From Caldilineaceae bacterium (GTDB lineage: Bacteria > Chloroflexota > Anaerolineae > Caldilineales > Caldilineaceae), in assembly GCA_020634755.1 (NCBI GenBank), contig JACKBC010000022.1, positions 39,172-103,171 on the forward strand: a stretch of DNA of 64,000 bases, in the 5' to 3' direction. The translations under genes and the position numbers were made by a program. Below the pieces are notes generated by a model. The model did no database searches, had not been told where the DNA came from, and saw only the letters and a list, made by a program, of their open reading frames with translations. Within the stretch, counting starts at the first letter, position 1, and each line of letters begins with the position of its first letter. Positions 8,023 through 16,529 of the stretch are shown here, piece after piece.

Positions 8023-9528
8023 TTAGTATGCACCCCGGCCTTTTAAGACGGCAGGCAACGTCTGAATACATAAAATTTGCAGATCGAGCCAGATCGAATA
8101 GTTGCGAATGTAATGCATATCCAGCTTGACGCGCTCGTCATAAGAAAGATTGGAGCGGCCCGAAACCTGCCACAGCCCGGTTAACCCCGGTTTGACCGTT
8201 AGCAGATTTGAACTCATGATGCCATACTCTTTGGCTTCCTCGGGGCTGATCATGCGCGGCCCCACCAGGCTCATTTGGCCCATGAGGACGTTGAGCAGCT
8301 GCGGCAGTTCATCCAAGCTGGTCATGCGCAGCCATTTGCCCGTGCGTGTAATTCGAGGATCATCACGCAATTTATGGTTCGCCGCCAGCTCAAGCGCCAG
8401 CCATGGCTGCTGGGCTAAAATTTCATCGCCATTGGTCACCATGGTGCGAAATTTGAAGGCGTCGAATTGCTTGCCGCCCACACCCAAGACGCGCCGCCGG
8501 TAGATGATCGGACCCGGCGAATCGAGCTTCACCAGCAGGGCGATGAGCGCAAAGAGCGGAATGAGCAGCGGTGATGCCACCGCAATCACCACACAGTCTA
8601 GCAGCCGTTTCCAGAGCGATTCCAGCCCGCGAATGCGCAGCCGATTCAGGCTCATGAGCGGCACCGCGCCCACCACACTTACATTCACCTTGGTGGTCAT
8701 GGCCTCATACAGGCCGGATGAAAGGCGCATTTCCACCTTGGGTAACTTGACCAGGGCCTGAAACAGCGCCAGCAATTGGCTGCGGCTGAGCGCCGTGCTG
8801 GCCACAATCACTTCGCGAATATCCAGCTGGGCCACGGCTTCCGGCAGCGAATTGAGCGTGCCCAGCCGGGGCAGCTCAAAATCCTGGCTCAACATTTTGC
8901 CCAGATCTTCACCATCATGCGCCTCAACATAGCCCATGATCTTTAAGCCCGAATAGGACGTCTGCTGCAACTGTTCGACCAGCGCAATGGCTTCCCGATT
9001 CGACCCCACAATAATGGCCGGCGTGACAAAATAGTTGCGGTGGCGGCGCAGAAGATAGGCGCCGTGACGCAGACCAAAGCGCGCCAAGCATACAAAAAAG
9101 CTGGCTAATAGCCAAGACATAGCCAGCCAGCCTCGTGCAATCACAAAGCGCTCATCAGAGAAACTCACCAGCACCACCAGCATCATGCACGTGGTGCTGG
9201 CATTAAAAGCTCGGCTATACTCACTCGTGCCGCCCAGCAACAAATTCATATCGTAAAGGCGATAAAGCATAAATACAAAAAGCCAACATGGCAAAAGAAT
9301 GGCAACGAGCTGAAGATATTTTTCAATGGAGGGGGCAACGTCTGGAGAAATCGTAATACCAACTTGAAAGCGCAACCAATAGGCAACCGTAAAAGCGAGT
9401 GCAAGCATCAGGGCGTCGGCTACAACGAGCAAAGCAATGTACACTTGCTTGTGGATGGATTGCGAGCTTGACAAAACGCGCGCGCTACGGATCATATCCA
9501 TGGGCGCCATGTCCGCGGAAGAAAGCAT
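8023..9528 (-). CDS. Polyprenyl glycosylphosphotransferase (priming sugar-phosphate transferase)
   Basis: This 501-residue inner-membrane protein of the WbaP/WcaJ class is predicted to move a sugar-1-phosphate from an NDP-sugar to undecaprenyl phosphate, starting repeat-unit assembly. Several N-terminal membrane helices are visible, starting with VYIALLVVADALMLALAFTV. A nucleotide-binding-like region (PAIIVGSNREAIALVEQL) follows. The catalytic domain from about residue 290 contains KRLLDCVVIAVASPLL, FKFRTMVTNGDE, TSLDELPQLLNVLMGQMS and LVGPRMISPEEA. The start is ATG at 9528 behind GGAGTAGGAA. A second, broken copy of this enzyme class lies at 24199-25612. A family C element sits 21 nt upstream of the start. 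The sugar specificity is not readable. Confidence 0.9.
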   Translation of the reverse strand: MLSSADMAPMDMIRSARVLSSSQSIHKQVYIALLVVADALMLALAFTVAYWLRFQVGITISPDVAPSIEKYLQLVAILLPCWLFVFMLYRLYDMNLLLGGTSEYSRAFNASTTCMMLVVLVSFSDERFVIARGWLAMSWLLASFFVCLARFGLRHGAYLLRRHRNYFVTPAIIVGSNREAIALVEQLQQTSYSGLKIMGYVEAHDGEDLGKMLSQDFELPRLGTLNSLPEAVAQLDIREVIVASTALSRSQLLALFQALVKLPKVEMRLSSGLYEAMTTKVNVSVVGAVPLMSLNRLRIRGLESLWKRLLDCVVIAVASPLLIPLFALIALLVKLDSPGPIIYRRRVLGVGGKQFDAFKFRTMVTNGDEILAQQPWLALELAANHKLRDDPRITRTGKWLRMTSLDELPQLLNVLMGQMSLVGPRMISPEEAKEYGIMSSNLLTVKPGLTGLWQVSGRSNLSYDERVKLDMHYIRNYSIWLDLQILCIQTLPAVLKGRGAY

Positions 9529-9549
9529 TTCCTACTCCTCGAATTTCCA

Positions 9550-9638
9550 GTGGAACGCAATGGCGCTGACGATTTAGGCATTGGTCTCGGCTGATGAGCC
9601 CAACTCTATCTCTGGCCATGGCGATCTACTGATTTTGG
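9550..9638 (-). promoter_or_regulatory. Structured leader element, family C copy 2 (upstream of priming transferase)
   Basis: This is the most diverged copy. On the minus strand it begins ATCAGTAGATCGCCATGG and ends CCATTGCGTTCCAC. Relative to the other copies one stem pair changes from C-G to T-A on both sides, and the inner arm changes from TCGG/CCGA to TTGG/CCAA. These paired changes preserve base pairing. The element ends 21 nt before the ATG, with the GGAG ribosome site in the gap. Confidence 0.5.
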
Positions 9639-9755
9639 ATTCTTTCTTTCCCGGTCCACCTCACTTTAATATTGAATGGTGCGATCTGGATGAACAGGAT
9701 TTCTTCTTTTCGATGCGTCCCCATCATGGGATGTAGGGACTTGTTCATGAATGTA

Positions 9756-9787
9756 ATGATGACGGTTGTGCGGCGCACAGAGTCATC
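9756..9787. repeat. Family D hairpin repeat, single copy
   Basis: ATGATGACGGTTGTGC then GGCGCACAGAGTCATC is the reverse-orientation relative of the tandem units at 1906-2060. The imperfect palindrome centres on GTGCGGCGCAC. No gene overlaps it. Confidence 0.65.
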
Positions 9788-9969
9788 TATTGCTGATAAT
9801 TATAGTTTAGCAGATTTTCTGTATTTTACTTATGACAATTTACTGATAATCCGTACAACACAATCGTGCCGGTGAGATTGGCTTCGGTCTCAAATAGATT
9901 CATTGCCATTGGGCGGCGGCGATTACCATCCGCGGTATGTTGGCCTGGCGGATGAAGCCATGTGTGCAC

Positions 9970-11328
9970 TTATGACGCTAAATTTCCATCACGTCTCAGG
10001 CCCGATGCCAGTGCATATGCGGCGAACAACACAAAAATCGTATCCACCGGGAGCCGATAGCGCACAAGTGTCCACGTCAACAGGTGGACGCCTGTATAGA
10101 CGGCGGCAAAGAGCGTAATTAACAAAAGCCCGCTGCGGTTTATAGATTGGTCCGTGGGGTGCCAGTAGATACGCCAGATGCAGAGCCCCATGCCCCAGAG
10201 CAGTAGCGGCAACAGCAGGCCAAAAGAACCCACGCGCGCCATGTTGCTAAAGAGCCCCGAATCGGCAGATGGCCAGAACTTGAAATATTCGCGTAGGCGG
10301 CTGAGCGATAGCCACACATAGCGTTGCGGGTCTGCGCGCACAAAGCCAAGGCCGCGCTGCAAAAGCGCGCTGTCCAATTCTGCTTCGTTGAGCGTCCACA
10401 ATTCGCCCGGAATGAGCTCCTGATACGTGGGGCCGTCGTCGGGCAATACGCCTGGAAAATTGGTGCCGTAAATGGGGTGGTTGCCCCAGAAAAAGGCATA
10501 TCCCGAATTGGTGTTGAGCGGCACAAACTTATCAAAGGCCAGATAATTACGCACGGTCCACGGCAAAATCAAGCAGGCGGCGACTAGTCCACAAAGCGCC
10601 ACGTTTTGCACAATGCGTCGCCACGCGCGTCGACTGTGCGGCTTGAGCTGCCACAGCAGCCAGCCAAATAGAAAGGGCGTAAAGAGCATAAAGACCTGCC
10701 GCAGCAGCAGCGTGATCCCCAGCGCCAGCCCCAACATGAGCCAGTCGCGCGGCGACCCGCCCGTTTCGCTCTGCCCAATAGATAAAGCCAGATCCAGGCA
10801 CCATAAGATGCCGATGATGTAGAAGGTCTCCGTCATCAGCGCACCGGCATAATAGATAAAGTAGAGATAACCGGCCGTGATGATGGCCGCCCACAAACCG
10901 GCCCCTGGTCCAAAAATGCGCCGCCCCAGCCGATAGGCCAACCACGGATGCAGCACGCCGGCGATGAGCGCCTGTAGCAGCCGCGCCGCTAGAGGCGTTA
11001 CGCCACACACCCAATAGACCGCAGCCAGATAGAGCGTATAGAGAAAACTCCAATGCGCTGTGGGCTCACCTGGCCGCGTAATGGGCCAGTGCATTTCGGC
11101 AAAGCTAAAGCCAAAACCGTTTATCACGCGCTGCGCCAGCGCGTCATAGGAGATCTGGTCGTGAATGCCGGGCAGCACGTCCACCGTATTGCCGAGATAG
11201 AGCGCCGCCGCCACGCGCACCAACACGGCAATGGCCATAATCACCCATAAAGCAGAATGGCGCTCTATCAAGCTAAAGCCGCGGGCTGGGTTTAATGGAT
11301 GCAAATTAAGCTTTGACGATTGATACAC
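9970..11328 (-). CDS. Multi-spanning GT-C type glycosyltransferase (ArnT/PMT-like)
   Basis: This is a 452-residue polytopic membrane protein. An early helix (LWVIMAIAVLVRVAAALYL) is followed by an outer loop GIHDQISYDALAQ with acidic residues, the usual position of the GT-C catalytic Asp. At least eight further hydrophobic segments follow. Lipid-linked sugars are the expected donors for this fold, acting outside the membrane on glycan, lipid or protein. The start is GTG at 11328 with AGGAG six bases upstream. The gene follows the GT4 gene by 8 nt, so they are co-transcribed. The substrate is unknown. Confidence 0.75.
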   Translation of the reverse strand: MYQSSKLNLHPLNPARGFSLIERHSALWVIMAIAVLVRVAAALYLGNTVDVLPGIHDQISYDALAQRVINGFGFSFAEMHWPITRPGEPTAHWSFLYTLYLAAVYWVCGVTPLAARLLQALIAGVLHPWLAYRLGRRIFGPGAGLWAAIITAGYLYFIYYAGALMTETFYIIGILWCLDLALSIGQSETGGSPRDWLMLGLALGITLLLRQVFMLFTPFLFGWLLWQLKPHSRRAWRRIVQNVALCGLVAACLILPWTVRNYLAFDKFVPLNTNSGYAFFWGNHPIYGTNFPGVLPDDGPTYQELIPGELWTLNEAELDSALLQRGLGFVRADPQRYVWLSLSRLREYFKFWPSADSGLFSNMARVGSFGLLLPLLLWGMGLCIWRIYWHPTDQSINRSGLLLITLFAAVYTGVHLLTWTLVRYRLPVDTIFVLFAAYALASGLRRDGNLAS

Positions 11329-11336
11329 GGTTGCTC

Positions 11337-12602
11337 CTAATAGACCTTAATGCGCTGTCCATAAATCATGCGCTGTCCATAAATCGTGATGAGCGCCGCA
11401 CCCACCGCATCCCACGAATGCCACTGTTCCACATAGCGACGGCCGGCCTGGCCAAGCTGCTGGCGACAAGCGGGATCGGCCAGCAGCGATAGAATGGCTT
11501 GCGCAAATTCAGCCGCGCCATCGGCTACGCATACGGCTTTGCCGCCTTGACTGCGCAGACCGGATGCCGCCTGAACGCTGGCCACCACCGGCGTTGCACA
11601 AGCCATTGCCTCCAGCACTTTGTTCTGGATGCCAGTACCGTATGGCACAGGTGCTACGGCCAAGTCTGCTTGCCGCAAATAAGGACGCAAATCCGGCACG
11701 GTGCCGGTGGTGATCACGCGTGGCGTCCCGTCCGCCCCCATATGCAGATTGGCCAGGCTGCGCAACGATGCCGGTGGATCTTTGCCCACGAGCTGCACCA
11801 ACACATCGGGCTGTTGGGCCCACACCAGCGGCATAATGTCCTGCACTAGATGCAGCGCCGCCGTGACGTTAGCGTGATAGCTCATTTTGCCGCTGAAAAC
11901 CAGCGTAGGGCGATCGTTGGCGGCAGCCGGCATGGCCGACCTCTGGGTAAAATAGGCCAGGTCTACGCCGTTGGCCAGCACGTGCACCTTGTCTGGCGTT
12001 CCCGCCAGCGCGTTTAGCGCTTGGGCATCGGTATGCGCCGTGGCCAGCACCCGATCAAACTGGCGCACCAATTGGCCCTCATAGCGCCGGGTGCGGGCCA
12101 GCTCTAGCCCGGTCATGAGCCGACCTTGGAGCGAACGGCTTTGCTGCGCCGCCTGCGCAAAGAGATGCGAAATGCAGTCCACGCTGTCCCACACAACCGG
12201 CGGGCGCTCTGCATCGGCGCTGTGCTGAAGAATTGATTGTACGTGCCGCCCATAGCGCGCCCCGCGCAGATGCTCCACATGGACGACGTCAAATTGTTGC
12301 GTCTGGACCAATGTAGCTAGGTCTTGCGCCAGCGCGGGATGCCAACAAAACCGGGCCTGAATGGGCGCCGGGCCCGCCAGCGCCGCCAGGGCATTCCAGG
12401 CGGCGCGGCCAGAGGAAAGAGGATGCGCCATGACTTCTACGCCCAGTTGCCGCAATGCTTCCAGCTCGGTCTGTTCCGTCGCCGAACGCCAGAGCGTAGC
12501 CAGCGTTACCGCATGGCCGGCCCGACGCAGCGCACGAATAAGCTGATAGGGCCGCACGCGGATCAGATTGGGCGTGTATGGCGATATAAATAATATGTGC
12601 AT
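11337..12602 (-). CDS. Group 1 (GT4) glycosyltransferase
   Basis: This 421-residue GT-B enzyme has an N-terminal acceptor domain beginning MHILFISPYTPNLIRVRPYQ. The C-terminal donor domain includes LVFSGKMSYHANVTAALHLV, LVGKDPPASL and YGTGIQNKVLEAMACATPVV, the last holding the sugar-nucleotide binding Glu region. It is likely a cytoplasmic transferase adding one sugar to a lipid-linked repeat unit. It resembles the PEP-CTERM/XrtA-associated GT4 subgroup in its opening motif, though no exosortase is visible here. The C-terminus has a short duplicated RMIYGQR tail. Start is ATG at 12602 with AAGGA 11 nt upstream. Confidence 0.85.
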   Translation of the reverse strand: MHILFISPYTPNLIRVRPYQLIRALRRAGHAVTLATLWRSATEQTELEALRQLGVEVMAHPLSSGRAAWNALAALAGPAPIQARFCWHPALAQDLATLVQTQQFDVVHVEHLRGARYGRHVQSILQHSADAERPPVVWDSVDCISHLFAQAAQQSRSLQGRLMTGLELARTRRYEGQLVRQFDRVLATAHTDAQALNALAGTPDKVHVLANGVDLAYFTQRSAMPAAANDRPTLVFSGKMSYHANVTAALHLVQDIMPLVWAQQPDVLVQLVGKDPPASLRSLANLHMGADGTPRVITTGTVPDLRPYLRQADLAVAPVPYGTGIQNKVLEAMACATPVVASVQAASGLRSQGGKAVCVADGAAEFAQAILSLLADPACRQQLGQAGRRYVEQWHSWDAVGAALITIYGQRMIYGQRIKVY

Positions 12603-12683
12603 ACCGGAATGGTCCTTCTTGAAACGTCACGCCATTCCGATGGTGCAGAGTACAATGTACGGCGTCTATCTTGTAAAATTTGT

Positions 12684-12717
12684 ATGATGGCGGCTGTGCC
12701 AGGCCCAGAGCCATTAT
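12684..12717. repeat. Family D hairpin repeat, diverged copy
   Basis: ATGATGGCGGCTGTGCC followed by AGGCCCAGAGCCATTAT aligns with the family D core, in the same orientation as the copy at 9756. It lies upstream of the GT4 gene at 12602. Confidence 0.5.
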
Positions 12718-12741
12718 GGATCTAAAGGAATAGATCTAACG

Positions 12742-12820
12742 GACTTACGCAAGCCTTGAGGAAAATTACAAAGTCAGCTTTGTTATGCGCTCCTGGTAAT
12801 CCACAGGCGCTGCGTAAGTC
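12742..12820. repeat. 79-bp mini-element with GACTTACGCA ends (family A, copy 1)
   Basis: Perfect 10-bp terminal inverted repeats, GACTTACGCA and TGCGTAAGTC, bound a 79-bp unit. One end continues AGCCT and the other, read inward, GCGCC. The right half (TGGTAATCCACAGGCG) is shared almost exactly with the copy at 45484-45562, which is also 79 bp. No coding content. Confidence 0.8.
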
Positions 12821-12858
12821 GTGTTGAAAAACTTGTGTCGTGTTGAAAAACTTGTGTA
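12821..12858. repeat. 19-bp direct tandem duplication
   Basis: Two adjacent 19-nt copies of GTGTTGAAAAACTTGTGT plus one base abut the right end of the family A element. They end ten bases before the stop of the next GT4 gene. It may mark an insertion or replication-slippage event. Confidence 0.8.
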
Positions 12859-12868
12859 GTGTATGAAG

Positions 12869-14137
12869 CTATCCACCAATTCGGTTGTGGATTTTCTCCT
12901 GGTCTTCGGCAGCTGGGTTTGGTACGGCATAAATAGCATCCCACTTTTTATACATAGTGTGCCAATCGTAATGGGCCAGCGCCCACTGTCGCCCCGCCGC
13001 GCCCATTTGCGCCGCGCGTTGTGGATGGTTCAAGAGATGCAGTACGGCCTGGGCAAAAGCCTGCGGTTCATCGGCCAGCATAATATTTTGGCCGTCGCAC
13101 AGCTCAATGCCTTCGGCGCCCACGCGGGTGCTCACCACCGGCAGCCCCCACATCCACGCATCGAGAATTTTGACGCGCATGCCGCCGCCGGCCAGCAGCG
13201 GCGCCACAAAAACGGCTGTCTCCTCCAGATAGGGTGTGGGGTCATCGACAAAACCGGTCACATCCAAATTCTGCCGCGGAATGCCCAGCTTCTGAAGCTG
13301 GGGCGGCGGCTGTTTGCCAATCACGGTTAGACAGACATCGGGCGCTTGGGCCAACACCTGGCCAAATACATGTTCGGCAAACCAGCTAATGCCCTGGGCA
13401 TTGGGTGGATAGTGCAGACCACCCAGAAAGGTGACGCGCCGCGCCGGCTGGCGGGCTGCCAGCATGGGCTTGTCTTCGGCATCGCCGCAAATGGGAATAA
13501 TGCCGGCGTTGGGCAGAATTAGGTTGTGCTGAGCCGCCTGCGCCTGCAAAACGGCCAAATCATCACGCGTTACCCAGACCACGTGGTCAAATTGCGTGCA
13601 GGTTTGCACTTCAAAATGGGCCAGCTTGCGCGCCTCCATCTGCAACAGTTGGCGCTTGAGCGGATTGGCTTCACTGCTGGCCAGCCGCTGCGGAATCATA
13701 AAGACCGCGTTGTGTTGATCCAAGACGGTTTGGGCCGCCGGCAACAGCTTTTGCTTCAGCCAAAGCGCATAGGGCGCCATCCAAAGCTGGTCAGCGTGAA
13801 TGGCGTCAAATGGTCCGGCCTGCTCTACGACTGACGTGAGTAAACCGCTCATGGCCGTGGTCCAGTCGCGTTCAATAATAAAAGAGCGATTGGTAATCAG
13901 GCTGCGTAACAGGTGCACGCCATCTAGCAGCTTGGATCGCGGCATTTGGATGGTATGAACTGCGTGGCAAAAGCTGCGCAAATGCGCCACGGATGCGGCT
14001 GTATCGGTGGCGCGCACAAAGGAAACCAGCGTAATTTCATGGCGCTGAGCCAGATGACGCAGCACGTAATAGGCGCGCAGTTTGGGGCCGGCATCCAGCG
14101 GGTAGGGCAGAACTTGGGTCAGAAACAGAATACGCAT
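12869..14137 (-). CDS. Group 1 (GT4) glycosyltransferase
   Basis: This 422-residue GT-B enzyme starts MRILFLTQVLPYPLDAGPKL, the opening typical of the XrtA/PEP-CTERM-like GT4 group. The donor domain shows VTFLGGLHYPPNAQGISWF, LTVIGKQPPPQL, VTGFVDDPTPYL and APLLAGGGMRVKILDAWMWG. ATG at 14137 is preferred; the open frame continues upstream to 14305 but only over the 3' end of the preceding GT2 gene, whose stop is one base away. The tight spacing suggests translational coupling. Predicted role: adding one sugar to the growing repeat unit in the cytoplasm. Confidence 0.85.
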   Translation of the reverse strand: MRILFLTQVLPYPLDAGPKLRAYYVLRHLAQRHEITLVSFVRATDTAASVAHLRSFCHAVHTIQMPRSKLLDGVHLLRSLITNRSFIIERDWTTAMSGLLTSVVEQAGPFDAIHADQLWMAPYALWLKQKLLPAAQTVLDQHNAVFMIPQRLASSEANPLKRQLLQMEARKLAHFEVQTCTQFDHVVWVTRDDLAVLQAQAAQHNLILPNAGIIPICGDAEDKPMLAARQPARRVTFLGGLHYPPNAQGISWFAEHVFGQVLAQAPDVCLTVIGKQPPPQLQKLGIPRQNLDVTGFVDDPTPYLEETAVFVAPLLAGGGMRVKILDAWMWGLPVVSTRVGAEGIELCDGQNIMLADEPQAFAQAVLHLLNHPQRAAQMGAAGRQWALAHYDWHTMYKKWDAIYAVPNPAAEDQEKIHNRIGG

Positions 14138-14138
14138 A

Positions 14139-15131
14139 TTAAAATTCAGGCAGCAAACAGAGGAGGCGCCAATAGTTGGCGGTGAGGGCTCGGCAATCCT
14201 GTCGCTGTGCTTTGTGGCCGACACATGCAAAAGGGCTGGCCGCCAGCCGCGCCAGGCTGGCCAAGAGCAAAACCACTTTGTAGAGCGCGGCCGTGCGCGC
14301 GCCATGCCGCTTGCGAAAATAGAGCACTTTGTAGCGGTATAGATTTAGAAACATCTCGCGCGCCACCAGCTGGGTGCTCTGCGCACCATAATGGATCACC
14401 TCTGCTTGTGGCACCCAATAGAGCTGCCAGCCCGCCTGTTGGATACGTTTGCAAAGGTCCACTTCTTCGGAATAGATAAAGAACGCGTTATCCAGACCGC
14501 CCACCTGCTCAAATAGATCGCGGCGTATCAACAAACAGGCGCCTTTGATAATGTCCACTGGGTGCGCGTGATGCAGCGACCAGCGCGCTATTGGATATTC
14601 GGCATAGGCATGGAGCCGGTCCATATGAAAGAGCCGCCACAGCTCGCGCCAGAGCGTGGGCGCCGGGCTGCACGAAGGCTGCAAAGTGAGATCGGCATTG
14701 AGCAGGCGCGGTCCCACGGCGCCCACGTTATCGTGCGCCTCCATAAAGGCTAGCAGCGTGGTGACCGCGCCTGCCTTGACCACGGTGTCAGGATTGAGCA
14801 GGAGGAGATATTTGCCGCTGCTCTGGGCAATGGCTTGGTTGTTGGCGCGCGCAAAACCGACATTTTCGGCATTGGCAATCACTTTGACCCAGGGAAACTG
14901 TTCCCGCAGCATAGCGACGCTGTCATCGGTAGAACGGTTATCCACCACAAGAACTTCGCAGGAACTGGGCAACGCAAACAGGTGCGAGCTGCTCATTGGC
15001 CCATGGAGGATCGAGCGATTGACGGAGAGCGTTGCATAGAGCGATTGCAGACAATCTGACAGCATTTGCGCTGTGTTCCAATTGACAATAATTATTGATA
15101 ATAACAGACTTGGTGGATCGGCTTTTCTCAT
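14139..15131 (-). CDS. Family 2 glycosyltransferase, rhamnosyltransferase-like
   Basis: This 330-residue GT-A enzyme starts LLLSIIIVNWNTAQMLSDCL. It carries EVLVVDNRSTDDSV (nucleotide binding), LLLLNPDTVV (DXD-equivalent) and FIYSEEVDLCKRIQQAGW (catalytic base region), as in RfbN/WbbL-type transferases. An insert of about 20 residues after the first helix (SVNRSILHGPMSSSH) lengthens the first loop. A hydrophobic C-terminal segment may attach it to the membrane. It is directly upstream of a GT4 gene, so the two probably add successive sugars. The sugar identity is not deducible. Confidence 0.87.
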   Translation of the reverse strand: MRKADPPSLLLSIIIVNWNTAQMLSDCLQSLYATLSVNRSILHGPMSSSHLFALPSSCEVLVVDNRSTDDSVAMLREQFPWVKVIANAENVGFARANNQAIAQSSGKYLLLLNPDTVVKAGAVTTLLAFMEAHDNVGAVGPRLLNADLTLQPSCSPAPTLWRELWRLFHMDRLHAYAEYPIARWSLHHAHPVDIIKGACLLIRRDLFEQVGGLDNAFFIYSEEVDLCKRIQQAGWQLYWVPQAEVIHYGAQSTQLVAREMFLNLYRYKVLYFRKRHGARTAALYKVVLLLASLARLAASPFACVGHKAQRQDCRALTANYWRLLCLLPEF

Positions 15132-15197
15132 TTTGAATTTATTACGCTATGAACGGGTTTGTCGCTTTGGGTTCAACTGGCTGTGTGCGCCGGCATG

Positions 15198-15563
15198 CTA
15201 CCGCGTCATGATAAAAAGGCCGCCCATGATGACCAGCGTGCCCAGCACTTTGTGCCAGGTGAACAGTTCGCCAAACACCAGGAGAGAAATAAACATCACC
15301 AGCACAAAGGAAAGGCTCATAAATGGATAGGCAAAGCTCAGCTCAAATTTAGTCATGGCCGCCATCCAGCAGAGCGAAGCAATGAAAGCGGAAGCCAATG
15401 CCGAAAGCACCCACGGATTTGCAAATTGTTGGAGTAGAAAAAAGAGCTTGGCCGTCAAAGCTGGGGGCAACTCTCCTGCCCGGGCCATTTGCCAGCGCAG
15501 GGTCAGCTGTCCATAAACAGTAAATAAAATTGTCAGCGCAATGTATATATATCCCATGCGCAT
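15198..15563 (-). CDS. Small four-helix EamA/SMR-type membrane protein
   Basis: This 121-residue protein has four hydrophobic helices (YIYIALTILFTVYGQLTLRW, then ALASAFIASLCWMAAMTKF, then FAYPFMSLSFVLVMFISLLV, then KVLGTLVIMGGLFIM). The pattern matches half-size EamA proteins and the ArnE/ArnF undecaprenyl-phosphate-sugar flippase subunits. In a glycan cluster next to a GT-C transferase, flipping a lipid-linked sugar is a reasonable inference; drug efflux is the alternative. No partner subunit is adjacent. ATG at 15563 or 15557 could start it. Confidence 0.7.
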   Translation of the reverse strand: MRMGYIYIALTILFTVYGQLTLRWQMARAGELPPALTAKLFFLLQQFANPWVLSALASAFIASLCWMAAMTKFELSFAYPFMSLSFVLVMFISLLVFGELFTWHKVLGTLVIMGGLFIMTR

Positions 15564-15864
15564 AGTTTAATTGCACTTTAGTGGAAATGTGTATTACGAA
15601 ACGCTAACACGACTTGCGCCGCGCCATTGGTTTTGCCAGAATGCGAACGAGCCATAGACAAGCGCGAACTTGGTGAGCGCAACCGATATTTTCGGTCACT
15701 GACGGCGCAAAGCGTCCGCTGCGTCTGCTACATAAAGCGACCCATTTGTTGATGACGGGCGTAGCGGCTTGAAAGATACGGTTCGACCCGATTTTGTGTG
15801 TTCCTGTCAAATGTGTTTATAGAGCCAAAAGGTATGATGGCCACATTATTTAAAGTAATACGAC

Positions 15865-15930
15865 ACCGGTTGAAACCAGCGCCTGTCAGCCAAAGTACGC
15901 TAAAGCGCACTCTGATTTCAGCCCGCTTTT
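15865..15930. repeat. REP-like repeat (family F, copy 1)
   Basis: It contains GAAACCAGCGCCTGTCAGCC followed by AAAGTACGCTAAAGCGCACT and a TTCAGCCCGCTTTT tail. Similar units lie at 35600-35700 and 60665-60760, always outside genes. The shared core is CAAAGTACGCTAAAGCGCACT with small changes. Confidence 0.65.
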
Positions 15931-15959
15931 GTGTATTAACAAAATAGTCCTAGCATCCC

Positions 15960-15992
15960 AGAAGTTCGACTTCTCCGAGAAGTCGAACTTCT
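15960..15992. repeat. Perfect 13-bp hairpin (family E core)
   Basis: AGAAGTTCGACTT (15960-15972) and its exact complement (15980-15992) flank a 7-nt loop. The stem is identical to that inside the element at 4886-4961, but the outer TTACGCA ends are absent here. Confidence 0.75.
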
Positions 15993-16399
15993 ATGCCGGT
16001 GTTAATTTATAAATCTGCAATAGCGGGCTTGCCCTATGAGACATAGGCCTCAGCCTGTGGTATGAATTACTTTACGTGACGCATCTATAAAGTGTAGCAC
16101 AAAATACTGGTCGATCAGCTAGGTAAAAACTGTTCTACTATATAGTAGAATGTCCCATGATCTGTGCCATACTTGAATAAGAGGCGGTTTCAGCAGAAAA
16201 CCGATTGAGACTCTATCCACAAATTCGGGTTTGAATCGTAAGCAGTCTTTGATGCGTCGGTTTGCACAGAGAATGTACAGACAGACTTAGTGAAATCGCT
16301 TTTGCCATTGCACAATGGCGTGAATGCAGTGCGTCTTCCATTGCCACCGGATCGAAGCCCGACCCCTGCATTGTACTATGGTGAAAATCGCAATTCGAT

Positions 16400-16516
16400 T
16401 TGCCTCCCCTGCAATAGAAGGAGGCAACTGCTAATTGGATTGGCGCCAAATAGAAGTTATAGCGTATGGCAGAATGTTCCGCACAGGTCGAAAGCCTGGT
16501 CTATCTGCCTGTGCGG
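16400..16516 (+). promoter_or_regulatory. Leader with two stem-loops before a stalk-protein gene
   Basis: The first stem is TTGCCTCC (16400-16407) with GGAGGCAA (16420-16427). The second is CCGCACAGG (16479-16487) with CCTGTGCGG (16508-16516), enclosing a competing smaller pairing CAGG/CCTG. The ribosome site GGGGGAAAG begins five bases after the second stem and the gene starts at 16530. The geometry would allow translational control. I could not match it to a known riboswitch class. Confidence 0.35.
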
Positions 16517-16529
16517 GTCTGGGGGAAAG

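Larger units (their letters stand above)
9529..9969. other. Non-coding stretch with two repeat elements
   Basis: No gene was recognised here. The region contains a family C structured element next to the priming transferase and a family D hairpin at 9756-9787. The remainder is AT-rich filler with direct TACTGAT-like remnants. Confidence 0.55.
15564..16529. other. Long non-coding gap between divergent operons
   Basis: No gene was recognised in these 966 bases between the leftward glycan genes and the rightward stalk-protein genes. The gap holds a family F repeat (15865-15930), a perfect 13-bp hairpin (15960-15992), AT-rich DNA around 16080-16180 where promoters could sit, and a leader with two stem-loops (16400-16516). 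Open frames here run through repeats and lack ribosome sites. Confidence 0.55.

Noticed and set aside
15604..15910. Short minus-strand frames
   Set aside because: They run through a family F repeat and lack start signals.
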